Shown piece by piece: positions 10,121-17,884 of a DNA stretch of 64,000 bases. Position numbers and translations under genes: made by a program. Each line of letters opens with the position of its first letter. Position 1 is the first letter of the stretch. This DNA comes from Burkholderiales bacterium GJ-E10 (lineage in GTDB: Bacteria; Pseudomonadota; Gammaproteobacteria; Burkholderiales; Burkholderiaceae_F). The stretch is from assembly GCA_000828975.1 (NCBI GenBank), contig AP014683.1, positions 2,065,700 to 2,129,699 of the forward strand, in the 5' to 3' direction. The notes below the pieces were generated by a model, which was given only the letters and a program-made list of their open reading frames with translations, was not told where the DNA came from and did no database searches.

Positions 10121-11125
10121 TTACTGGCGTTCCATATCGTCCTTGTCACGCCCTCGTCGCGCGGCACGAAATCCCCGCGGCGGCGCAGCGCGACGATCTT
10201 GCGAACGATCGCCCGCCGAAACCGTGCCCAACAACCCGCGTGCCGGATCGATCAATAGCGACTCGCGCGCCTTCGGATCGAGGTACTCCGCCAGCCTATG
10301 TCCGGCGACGAATCTGCCGATCTGATTCGCGAACAGCGGCGATCGCACGATCTTGTCGATGCTTGCGATCGCCGTGTCGAGCCGTTTCACGTATTCGTCG
10401 CGCGACACCGAGTAGTCCTCGACCTTCTTGAATACCAATTCTGGATCGAGCCGGACTCCGGATCGCTGTAGCGCCGCCATGTCCCAAATATCGCGGTGCC
10501 GAATGCGTGCCGAGGCAAGATCGACTTCGCCAGTATCGAGAATCTTGAGCGACATCGGAAATGCCAGCGCCTTGTCCGCAAGAATCTCTTCCCGGGATTC
10601 GACCGGGACCAGCGGCGTCGTCTGCGGCTGGATGTGTTCGTAGTTAGCGCGAAGCGCGGCGATCATCCGCGTATAGGCCGGCACCGTCGCGATTTCGAGC
10701 TTGATCCGTTGCTGGGGATCCGCGACGTTGTCGGATGTCCGGATCGAAATGGACCACTTCCCGACAGCGACGCCCTCGGCGGAACCGTCTTCGAAGACGG
10801 AGAATTCCGGCTCTTTGACGCGCGCCTCGAGGTCATAGACTCGGAAGAGGTGCCCTTCCACGCACGCCTTGATCGCCCGCGCGTCTGTCTGCGCGAACCC
10901 TCTGCCGCCCGCAAAATCGATATCTTCGGACAGTCGATCCGATCCATAACACAGGCGCAACGCCGTACCGCCCTGGAACGTGATCTCGTTGAGCAGCCGC
11001 TTTTCCGCAAGCGCCCGGAAAATCTCGTAGTGCAGAACCTCCTTCTCGACCGCCGCGCGCAAAGCCAGGAACTCGGGATGTCGCTCCAGGATCCGGTCAA
11101 TGAGCGTCGTGAACGCCTTGCTCAT
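10121..11125 (-). CDS. abiEii: Type IV toxin AbiEii, nucleotidyltransferase (module 2)
   Basis: A protein of about 334 residues with the AbiEii signature: FQGGTALRLCYG, then RLSEDIDF, giving the GG(T)xLR and DxD metal-binding motifs around residues 50-75. A third acidic region and a Lys-containing segment (ADKALAF) follow. AbiEii proteins are nucleotidyltransferase toxins, some of which modify tRNA 3' ends and arrest growth or block phage. The ATG at 11125 overlaps the end of the AbiEi gene. The pair sits inside the trb operon, 61 bases before trbE. The C-terminal 40 residues are unusually Arg-rich. Confidence 0.88.
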   Translation of the reverse strand: MSKAFTTLIDRILERHPEFLALRAAVEKEVLHYEIFRALAEKRLLNEITFQGGTALRLCYGSDRLSEDIDFAGGRGFAQTDARAIKACVEGHLFRVYDLEARVKEPEFSVFEDGSAEGVAVGKWSISIRTSDNVADPQQRIKLEIATVPAYTRMIAALRANYEHIQPQTTPLVPVESREEILADKALAFPMSLKILDTGEVDLASARIRHRDIWDMAALQRSGVRLDPELVFKKVEDYSVSRDEYVKRLDTAIASIDKIVRSPLFANQIGRFVAGHRLAEYLDPKARESLLIDPARGLLGTVSAGDRSQDRRAAPPRGFRAARRGRDKDDMERQ

Positions 11126-11666
11126 CCTCAATTTCCTTCACTTGATCCCAATCGATCATGTTCACATTGCGGCCGACACGTCGAAGATCCGAAATCGCCG
11201 CCCACAACATTGCGCCGGGAAGCGGTCGATCGCCCATGCGACGGCACCGCTTCAGCACCTCCGCGGGGCTGCGCGCCGTATGCGTGAATTCGATCACCCC
11301 CCAAGGCGTGTGATATTCCCCGCTGGCTCCGGTCGTCATCACGGTCAGGCGCATCGGAATCTGGCTGATCACCCCATACTCCGACAGCATCGATTCCAAA
11401 CTGAGATAGTTCAGATCGCCCGGGCGCAAAGCCAAGGCCAGATATTCGGCCAGGTATCGGGTTTCGTAGGCGCGCGAATGCGGATTGAAGTAGATCCCGG
11501 GGGCAACGCGCTGCAGGATGCCGGAGTCCACCGCACGTTGGAGGGATTTTTCCAGCGTCACCGGCTTTTCCGGGAAAATCATCGCCAGCTCTGTGATCGA
11601 AAACAGGAAGCGCCGCTCCCGGATGGATAAATCGGACAGGGTTTGCATTAGCCGAGACATCTTCAT
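11097..11666 (-). CDS. abiEi: AbiEi-type antitoxin and transcriptional repressor
   Basis: A 189-residue protein with an N-terminal winged helix-turn-helix and the central GIYFNPHSRAYE stretch common to AbiEi proteins. AbiEi blocks AbiEii toxicity without direct contact (type IV) and represses its own promoter by binding inverted repeats. The chosen ATG at 11666 lies just downstream of such a repeat; an earlier ATG within the repeat is possible. It overlaps the toxin gene by about 29 bases. It is placed directly after trbD, which ends at 11715. Confidence 0.85.
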   Translation of the reverse strand: MKMSRLMQTLSDLSIRERRFLFSITELAMIFPEKPVTLEKSLQRAVDSGILQRVAPGIYFNPHSRAYETRYLAEYLALALRPGDLNYLSLESMLSEYGVISQIPMRLTVMTTGASGEYHTPWGVIEFTHTARSPAEVLKRCRRMGDRPLPGAMLWAAISDLRRVGRNVNMIDWDQVKEIEDEQGVHDAH

Positions 11667-11668
11667 AT

Positions 11669-11698
11669 TGTTTACCATAACTTTTTTTATGGTAAACA
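11669..11698. promoter_or_regulatory. AbiE operator: 12-bp inverted repeat
   Basis: TGTTTACCATAA at 11669-11680 and its exact complement TTATGGTAAACA at 11687-11698 flank a six-base pyrimidine-rich spacer. The repeat lies immediately upstream of the AbiEi start in an AT-rich pocket within GC-rich DNA. AbiEi proteins are known to bind promoter inverted repeats and repress, so this is read as the cassette's own operator. It also marks the upstream junction of the cassette with trbD. Confidence 0.7.
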
Positions 11699-11714
11699 GC
11701 AAGTTGCATGAAAT

Positions 11715-12035
11715 TCACTCAAGCACCTTCCTATCCCGCGCGAAAGGCGTCGCCTGCCCCGGATAGAAAACCTGGAACCGCAGGGCGCGGGCGCCGGTCT
11801 TGGAAAGCTGCGGGTCGTAGGCGCCGGCGCGCGCAAGCGCCCAGCTTCCCGTTGCCCACAGCACGACCGCGGCAACGATCGACCAGGCGTGATGTAGGGC
11901 GAGCGCGAAGATTCCGCAGATCAGCGCAAGCAGGAGCACGAGCTCGCGCTCTCCTCCCATCATGAGGATGGGCCGGTTCAGCGATTCGTGGATCACGACC
12001 GCCCCGGCCTCTTCAAGCTCGCGATCCTCGGCCAT
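11715..12035 (-). CDS. trbD: Conjugal transfer protein TrbD (VirB3-like)
   Basis: A 106-residue protein with an N-terminal soluble stretch (HESLNRPILMMGGERE is typical of TrbD) followed by two closely spaced membrane helices around residues 32-65. VirB3 proteins are inner-membrane partners of the VirB4 ATPase in pilus assembly. The ATG overlaps the trbC stop (ATGA). In IncP plasmids trbE follows at once; here the AbiE cassette intervenes. Confidence 0.85.
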   Translation of the reverse strand: MAEDRELEEAGAVVIHESLNRPILMMGGERELVLLLALICGIFALALHHAWSIVAAVVLWATGSWALARAGAYDPQLSKTGARALRFQVFYPGQATPFARDRKVLE

Positions 12036-12343
12036 CAGATCGTCGCTCCGGCCAGACCCAGCGCCGCAAGCAGGTTGTACCCCCCGACCATCGTCGCGAT
12101 CCCCGCCGTCGTGAAAAGCAACGTCTTCGCGAACCCCGAGAGTTCGTCGTTTCGGAAAATGAGCGCACCGCCCGCCCCTGCCAGGGCGCCCACCGAAACC
12201 GTGGACGCCACCGGCCCGGTCAGATCGTTCGTGAACGTCATCATCGGCCCATCCCAGGGCAACCCGCCCCCGGTTGCCGCGAATGCGGCAGTTCCCGCCG
12301 AAGCGAGCGCCAGACCAACCACCACCTTCAAGCCGTTTTTCAT
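12035..12343 (-). CDS. trbC: Conjugal transfer protein TrbC (VirB2 pilin-like)
   Basis: A 102-residue protein beginning with a signal peptide (about residues 1-22, ending near AFAATGG) followed by a short loop and two hydrophobic helices, the normal layout of VirB2/TrbC pilins. In IncP systems TrbC is processed and cyclised by the TraF peptidase, and a traF-like gene lies directly upstream here. The start at 12343 was chosen because it begins the signal peptide. A second VirB2-like gene occurs at 17.5 kb. Confidence 0.85.
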   Translation of the reverse strand: MKNGLKVVVGLALASAGTAAFAATGGGLPWDGPMMTFTNDLTGPVASTVSVGALAGAGGALIFRNDELSGFAKTLLFTTAGIATMVGGYNLLAALGLAGATI

Positions 12344-12392
12344 GTGAACCTCCGTTGAACGCATTCCGGACACCATGCCCGGAAAGAACACC

Positions 12393-12917
12393 TCACCGCC
12401 CCTCCCCGGCGCACCACACCGCGCGCGCGACTCCCCGCACGGACGCCGTACTCACGGGCCCGAAATACCGCGAATCGAAGCTTCTGCGAGCCCCCTCCTC
12501 GCTTGATCCCCGGCCCCAGAGCCAGATCTGCCCAGGCGGCAACCGCACCGCCTCCCGCAGCCTCGGAAGGTCTGACCGGACGATCGGTGCGCTGTCCGGC
12601 AGCATTCGCCCATTCACCCGCACCCCGGCGTCCGAGACCTGCACCCTGTCGCCCGCCACGGCCGCGACCGTCTTGAGAAACGGCATCGCGCCGCTCGGGC
12701 AACCACCTGCATGCAGAAAGCGAAACCGCTGCGGGCCCACGGGTGGACAGACCACGACGAGCGCGCCGCGCGGCGCTGCCGCTTGGGCAGGCGAAATGCG
12801 ATAGACGCCGATCGGCGCCGAGCTGGTGAGATTCAGCCGGTATCCGGCCTGATGCGCGAGGCCGGCAGCAGTCATGGACAACGCGGCCGCCGCGAGGATG
12901 GATGCCGCAGCCTGCAT
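12393..12917 (-). CDS. traF: TraF-like conjugal transfer signal peptidase (S26 family)
   Basis: A 174-residue membrane-anchored peptidase. The S26 pattern is visible: SAPIGVYR with the catalytic Ser near residue 33, and PFLKTVAAVAGD with the catalytic Lys near residue 82; a C-terminal SFDSRYFGPV matches the conserved SxDSRxFG box. In IncP plasmids TraF matures the TrbC pilin. The ATG overlaps the traG stop (ATGA), placing it between traG and trbC. Confidence 0.88.
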   Translation of the reverse strand: MQAAASILAAAALSMTAAGLAHQAGYRLNLTSSAPIGVYRISPAQAAAPRGALVVVCPPVGPQRFRFLHAGGCPSGAMPFLKTVAAVAGDRVQVSDAGVRVNGRMLPDSAPIVRSDLPRLREAVRLPPGQIWLWGRGSSEEGARRSFDSRYFGPVSTASVRGVARAVWCAGEGR

Positions 12918-14854
12918 CACGCGCCTCCCCCTGGCCGGCGCCCGGTATCGGGCGAGGGGCCGAACTTGATGCGCTCCGCCAGGGCGGGATCGGCGTAGTA
13001 CTTGACCTTCTGGCAATAGATCGGCGCGTGCCCGGCCACGAATACGAGTTCATCCTCGGGCGGAAGCCTCATGCACTCGTCGGGCGTGAGCAGGCTGCGC
13101 CGGCTCAACTGTTCCCGGTCGCTCGCGCCCAGGACGCTCACCTTCCGGGCTCCGGGGCTTTCCATGTGCGCCACGGTCATTTCGCCCGCCATCTTCGATA
13201 GCGCTTCGGCGGTCTCGACCTTGTTGGGCGCGTATGCGATCCGGATGTGGCAATTGCTCATGATCGCCTCGTCCTTGGAGTAGGCGGCATGCAACTGGCT
13301 CAGGTCCTGCGTGATGAGCAGCGCCTTCAAGCCGTAGCCGGCGATGAAGGCGAGCGCCTCCTGGAAGATGTCGAGCTTGCCCAGCGCGGGAAACTCATCG
13401 AGCAGGAGTAGTAGCGGGTGCGGAAACCGGCTCTTGCTCGATCCGCCCTTGTCGAACTCCATGCCTTCGGTGAGCCGCCTCGTCACCTGGTTGACGATCA
13501 ACCGGATCAAGGGTTTCAGCCGGTCCTTGTCCGAGGGAGGGACCACGATGTAGAGCGCCGTCTTCGCCGCGCAGGCCTCTCCGTCGACATCCCGGCCGCC
13601 CATCAGGCTCTCGATCGTGAAGTCCGAAACGCTCGTGTTCTCCGCGACGATCGGATCGCGATACAGCGTCAAAAACGAGAGTGCCGTCGACATGACGCCG
13701 GACGCTTCGTTGGGCGCCTTGTTCAAATACTCCTGCGCCGCTTCGGCCGCTGTCTTCCAGCCGATTCTCCGATGCGCGTCCTCGGACGAGGACTCCTGCA
13801 TTCCGAGCGCGTGATCGCGGATGTACATCATCACGGCCTGCACGCCCTCGATCTTGTCGCCGTGCCCGTCCGGGACGTCCGGGTCGATCGCCGCCTGTTC
13901 CGCAATCACCCGGATCGGCCCGCCGTTGCTCATGATCGACTGCACGGTGGCGAGGTTGCGCATGTGCTCGCCACCGCCGATCTTCGACCAGTCGTAGAGA
14001 ATCACGAAAAGCACGACCCCCGTCATCAGCGCGTGGCCGGTTTTCGCCCAATGGTCGTTCAGGCCCTTGCCGTCGGGGTCGACGATGATCGCCGTGATGT
14101 TCTGCACGTCCGGGACCAGGCGTTCATTGATCCGGATCTCCGCAAGCGGGTTGAATCGGGCCGAGTCCTTGGCGGTCGGATCGAACTTGATCGTGCGCTG
14201 TTTCAGCACGGCCCTCCGGAAGCCGCTCGTCAGGAACCAGTTCTCGCCCTTGATGTCATGCACCAGAACCGACTGATCCCAGGAGAGCAGCGTCGGGATG
14301 ACGATCCCCACCCCCTTGCCGCTTCGCGTGGGGGCGAAGACCAGCATGTGCTCGGGTCCCTTGTGGCGGAGATACCGCACGCGCCCCTTCTTGTCCCGGT
14401 AGGCGCCGAACACCACGCCGCCCTTGTTCTTGTCGTCCGGCAGAACGCCGGCCTGCTGGACCTCGTCATCCGTCGCGAAGTGCGCGGATCCGTGCAAATC
14501 GATGCGCCTGGACCGGCGGCGCAAAATGATCGCCGCCGCTGCGAGGAGCCCCAGGAGTGCTCCTCCGAATAGAAAAAAGTGCGCGGTTTCGAAAATCCGC
14601 ATCACCGGCTGGCCGTAGTCCGGACGGTCGAACCTCGCCATCCAGACGACGACTTTCCACGGTGCGTAGAGGTGCCCGGAAATCGACTCCCCCAACGACT
14701 GCGAATAATCGAACCGCGCAGCAACGTACTGCGTGGCCGCCGAGAGGGACCCCGCCGCGATCAGAAGAAACGCGGCGAAGGCCTTCCCCTCGAACCGAAC
14801 GATTCCGCCGGTACTACTCGGATCCGGCAGCTCGTAGATTTTCTTTGCGGCCAC
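12917..14854 (-). CDS. traG: Type IV coupling protein TraG (VirD4 family)
   Basis: A 645-residue coupling ATPase with two membrane helices near residues 25-45 and 80-105. Walker A is APTRSGKG near residue 175 and Walker B LLLLDEFPALGK near residue 485. It recruits the relaxase-DNA complex and delivers it to the secretion channel. Its presence with trbC, D, E, J and L supports a real transfer function. No relaxase gene was found in the window, so its usual DNA-bound partner must be elsewhere or absent. Confidence 0.93.
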   Translation of the reverse strand: MAAKKIYELPDPSSTGGIVRFEGKAFAAFLLIAAGSLSAATQYVAARFDYSQSLGESISGHLYAPWKVVVWMARFDRPDYGQPVMRIFETAHFFLFGGALLGLLAAAAIILRRRSRRIDLHGSAHFATDDEVQQAGVLPDDKNKGGVVFGAYRDKKGRVRYLRHKGPEHMLVFAPTRSGKGVGIVIPTLLSWDQSVLVHDIKGENWFLTSGFRRAVLKQRTIKFDPTAKDSARFNPLAEIRINERLVPDVQNITAIIVDPDGKGLNDHWAKTGHALMTGVVLFVILYDWSKIGGGEHMRNLATVQSIMSNGGPIRVIAEQAAIDPDVPDGHGDKIEGVQAVMMYIRDHALGMQESSSEDAHRRIGWKTAAEAAQEYLNKAPNEASGVMSTALSFLTLYRDPIVAENTSVSDFTIESLMGGRDVDGEACAAKTALYIVVPPSDKDRLKPLIRLIVNQVTRRLTEGMEFDKGGSSKSRFPHPLLLLLDEFPALGKLDIFQEALAFIAGYGLKALLITQDLSQLHAAYSKDEAIMSNCHIRIAYAPNKVETAEALSKMAGEMTVAHMESPGARKVSVLGASDREQLSRRSLLTPDECMRLPPEDELVFVAGHAPIYCQKVKYYADPALAERIKFGPSPDTGRRPGGGA

Positions 14855-14863
14855 TGGCGCCCC

Positions 14864-15289
14864 CTAGCGCTCGACGCCCTGGGACTGCGACGTACGCGGA
14901 GCGCCGACCTCGAAGGTGCGGGTCGGCCCGTCCTTCTCGAAGACCGACAACGACTTGGCCGCGACCTCGGTCGACTGCTTCACCTCCCCGTCCTGTTCGT
15001 ACGTCTTGACGCGGATCTCGCCCTTCACCAGCACGGACGAGCCCTTGCGCAACGACTTGGCTGCCTCTTCGGCCACCTTCCCGAACATCACGACCTGATG
15101 CCATTCGGGCTTGGCATTCGGATCGTTGCGATCGTTCACCGCCACGGAAAAGTTCACCACGGGCGTGCCCCGGGTCGTCTTCCGCACGGTCGGATCGCCT
15201 CCGAGATTGCCCATCACCTGGGCAAGCTTCTCCTCGGCTTCCGGCGCTTCGACGGGTTGGTTCTCCACTTCACTTTGACGACTTGCCAT
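14864..15289 (-). CDS. ssb: Single-stranded DNA-binding protein
   Basis: A 141-residue protein with an OB-fold core recognisable by GNLGGDPTVR, NFSVAVNDR and HQVVMFGKVAE. The C-terminal tail lacks the acidic DDDIPF end of chromosomal SSB, as is common for plasmid copies. It would coat the transferred strand and support replication. It is preceded by the ardC gene and followed 9 bases later by traG in the transfer operon. Confidence 0.9.
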   Translation of the reverse strand: MASRQSEVENQPVEAPEAEEKLAQVMGNLGGDPTVRKTTRGTPVVNFSVAVNDRNDPNAKPEWHQVVMFGKVAEEAAKSLRKGSSVLVKGEIRVKTYEQDGEVKQSTEVAAKSLSVFEKDGPTRTFEVGAPRTSQSQGVER

Positions 15290-15340
15290 GTTTTCACCTC
15301 ACAACGTTGAGCGTCCGCCTCAACAAACTCTTTCCCGCGA

Positions 15341-17134
15341 TTACAGGTCCATCCCGCGATCCATGCCGCGACTCCTGGTCGGCATGGCGCGGCGCGCGCG
15401 CGTGCTTGGCGCGTCGATGGCCGGATCCCGGTGCGCGCGTTCGATGTCCTTTTCCGGGACAAGGAAGGTATATGTCGCCATTTCGGTCAGAAGGCCCTCG
15501 TGACGGCCCATGAAGGTCTGATCCGACATCGACACGGGCCAACCGATCCCTTGTTTGTCGACCCAATCCTTGACGCAAGCGGCTTCACTCTGGCCAAGAC
15601 CACTCTCGTCCCGGTTCACGAGCGCACTCCCCCATGCCGCCGGAGCGTCGATCTCGATGGCTTTGCGCTTGCTTTGCTGCGGCATGGGTTCGGATGTCTT
15701 GTCCGATGCAGGCGTCTCGTCACGCCCGCGCACGGATTGGATGCCAAGGTGCGCTTCCGTCTTTGTGAGCCGCTCTTTCGCGGCCGAGTCCAGCAACCGT
15801 GCCGCTTTCTCGGGTGTCGCCCCGACCGTCCCCGGTACGGGAACTTCCTCCCATCCGTGCACAAGGACCAAGCCCTGCGGAGTAGACCGGGCGTTCAGGA
15901 TTCTTTCGATCTCGGAGCGGCCTCGCGTGAACTCGCCCCCCTTGTTCTTGTCCTTTTCCAGAATGAACATCTTTTCATAGGTCCTGGCTTGGGGTTGGAA
16001 CTTCCAACCCGCATCTTCGAGCGCTTGATGCAGCGTCTGCTCCGGTTTGGCGACATCCGCCGCCAACACAGAGGCCTTGGCCGAGGCCTCGCGCTCCAGC
16101 GCGACCTGCAGGCTCTGCTCTTTGGCCAGGACGTAGTCGACCGCCTTGCCGGCGTCTGCCGCCGCCCGGAAGATCTCGTTCTTGTCCTTTTTCAGCGCCT
16201 CGGACCACGATTGCACGTAGCTCTCGTGCTGGCTGCGGTCCCAGGGAATACCGGTCTCGGCGGCCATGAAGGCCGAGAAAATCTCCGCACGCAGTTCTTC
16301 CCGGGCGTACTTCTCGCGATCGGCCGGATCCACGGAGACGATTCCCTCGCGGCCAAGGCGCTGGGCCGCTCCGGTCGCATGCCCAATCTCGTGCAAAAGC
16401 GTGCCCGCATGCCCTTCTTGCGAGTGAAACGCCTCGACCGGGGGCAAGTACACCGTGTCCTTGCTGGGGAGGTAGTACGCCTGCTTGGGATCGATGCCGA
16501 ATTGCAACCCGTCGCGCTCCATTGCGGCCTGGATGGTTGCCACCCGCTCATGGGCCGCGGTTCCGTGATCGGCGGACGGCAACGGCTCGAGTTCCAGGCC
16601 CTCAGTTTGGGCGACGTTGAAGACGACGTGAACCTGGCTCACCCGCTGAGTCAAGGTCAATTCGGCCCCCTGCCACGAGAGCTTGTTGCCGCCGTGTTCC
16701 ACCCGCAGGCGCGCTTTTGCGACGGTGCGTCCGCCTGCCAGCTCCACCGATTCCGGAGTTGCGCCCGGGCCCTTGACCCGCACGGCGTTGACGCCATCCA
16801 GAACGGTTACGTCGCGGCGCTCCCAGAACGGCCGCTCGCGCCACAACTCGATGGGGATTCCGTGCTCCCCCTTCTTAACCATGCCGCCCGCCTGGCGGAT
16901 CTGGTTGAACGTCCCGAACCGCGGGTCACTCCAGCCCGAATCGAGCATCGCGAGGCTCAGGAAAAGCCGGTTTCCGCCGCTGTAGTTCCGATTTGAAAAA
17001 CCATTGCGCGGCGATCCGTGATGGATCGCGGTCCACGGCCGCTCCCAGGGGATCTTGCCGGCATCGAGCGCGGCAACGAACTTGTCGGTGAGCTCCTGCC
17101 GCAAATCGCGCTTGGTGTGCACGTCGTCGGCCAT
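15341..17134 (-). CDS. ardC: ArdC-like antirestriction / zincin protein
   Basis: A 597-residue protein. The N-terminal ArdC ssDNA-binding domain is shown by KIPWERPW and FSNRNYSGGN (residues 25-60). It is followed by a zinc-metalloprotease domain with HEIGH near residue 248 and the downstream acidic EELRAE. ArdC proteins protect entering single-stranded DNA from host restriction. The C-terminal 300 residues are charged and unassigned, with an MFILEKDKNKGGEFTRG segment. It lies between ssb and a small acidic gene in the transfer operon. Confidence 0.85.
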   Translation of the reverse strand: MADDVHTKRDLRQELTDKFVAALDAGKIPWERPWTAIHHGSPRNGFSNRNYSGGNRLFLSLAMLDSGWSDPRFGTFNQIRQAGGMVKKGEHGIPIELWRERPFWERRDVTVLDGVNAVRVKGPGATPESVELAGGRTVAKARLRVEHGGNKLSWQGAELTLTQRVSQVHVVFNVAQTEGLELEPLPSADHGTAAHERVATIQAAMERDGLQFGIDPKQAYYLPSKDTVYLPPVEAFHSQEGHAGTLLHEIGHATGAAQRLGREGIVSVDPADREKYAREELRAEIFSAFMAAETGIPWDRSQHESYVQSWSEALKKDKNEIFRAAADAGKAVDYVLAKEQSLQVALEREASAKASVLAADVAKPEQTLHQALEDAGWKFQPQARTYEKMFILEKDKNKGGEFTRGRSEIERILNARSTPQGLVLVHGWEEVPVPGTVGATPEKAARLLDSAAKERLTKTEAHLGIQSVRGRDETPASDKTSEPMPQQSKRKAIEIDAPAAWGSALVNRDESGLGQSEAACVKDWVDKQGIGWPVSMSDQTFMGRHEGLLTEMATYTFLVPEKDIERAHRDPAIDAPSTRARRAMPTRSRGMDRGMDL

Positions 17135-17135
17135 C

Positions 17136-17507
17136 TCAGAGCCCCCCGTTCATGCGCTCGATTGCCGCGTGATGCGCGTCTTCGAGGAGCTGGCCGCCTC
17201 GGGCGTTGACTGCCGCCACCGAATCGACGACTTCCTCCGTCCAACCGGCGTCCGGTTGTCCGTCCGCCGTTGCGGGCTCGAGGGCGCGCCCATCCGCTCC
17301 GAATTCCCGTGCGTACTGAAATCCCAAGACCATTCCATCCTCCTCGCCGTCAGCCGACGGCTTCTTTTCCGACTCCGCCTCAAGTTCCTTGCACACCTGC
17401 GCGATTTGCGCCCGCAGGCGCAACCGCTCTTCCCGCCCGACCCCGTCATGGAGCGCCGCCACGAGCAGCGCGCGGCGCGTTTCCAGCTCTTCGCGTTTCG
17501 TTCCCAT
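17136..17507 (-). CDS. Small acidic coiled-coil protein in the transfer operon
   Basis: A 123-residue protein of unknown family. The first 50 residues form a charged helix (RLRLRAQIAQVCKELE) likely to be a coiled coil, and the remainder is acidic with no Cys or membrane segment. It is sandwiched between ardC (one base gap) and a VirB2-like gene, so it is part of the operon. It could be an accessory or entry-exclusion factor, but nothing in the sequence shows this. Confidence 0.6.
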   Translation of the reverse strand: MGTKREELETRRALLVAALHDGVGREERLRLRAQIAQVCKELEAESEKKPSADGEEDGMVLGFQYAREFGADGRALEPATADGQPDAGWTEEVVDSVAAVNARGGQLLEDAHHAAIERMNGGL

Positions 17508-17510
17508 TGC

Positions 17511-17882
17511 TCACCACGGTGAAGAACAAAGAATTCCCAGCGCCACGAGAAAGGCGGCCGCTTGCGACGCAACGGCCGCCGCCATGACGACCTGCAGAAG
17601 CCGCCGGATCCATACCGAAAGGTCGTCGCCCGAAAACGCGAGCGCTCCGCCCGCCGCGATCAGCGCCCCCGTCACGAAAAGCCGCAGCACCGAGCCGCCC
17701 AGGGAGTTGCCGATCGCGCTCATGATCGAATCGGTTCCAAGCGGCACCGCGCCGAAGTTCACGCAACTTCCGGCATCAAGGCTTCCGGGTCCGTTGGTAA
17801 AGCCGTCGGCAAGCCCCGGAGCGAACTGCGCCAGCGCCGCAGCGGGTACCGAAAGCAATCCCAGGGGAGCAAGGCGGCGCAT
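17511..17882 (-). CDS. Second VirB2/TrbC-like pilin protein
   Basis: A 123-residue protein with a signal peptide ending near ALAQFAPG, a loop with a single Cys, and two hydrophobic helices separated by a short FSGDDLSVW turn. This is the VirB2 layout already seen in trbC at 12.0 kb. It lies directly downstream of trbL. Either the system uses two pilins or this one plays a minor structural role. The assignment rests on topology rather than on a recognisable motif. Confidence 0.6.
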   Translation of the reverse strand: MRRLAPLGLLSVPAAALAQFAPGLADGFTNGPGSLDAGSCVNFGAVPLGTDSIMSAIGNSLGGSVLRLFVTGALIAAGGALAFSGDDLSVWIRRLLQVVMAAAVASQAAAFLVALGILCSSPW

Positions 17883-17884
17883 GG

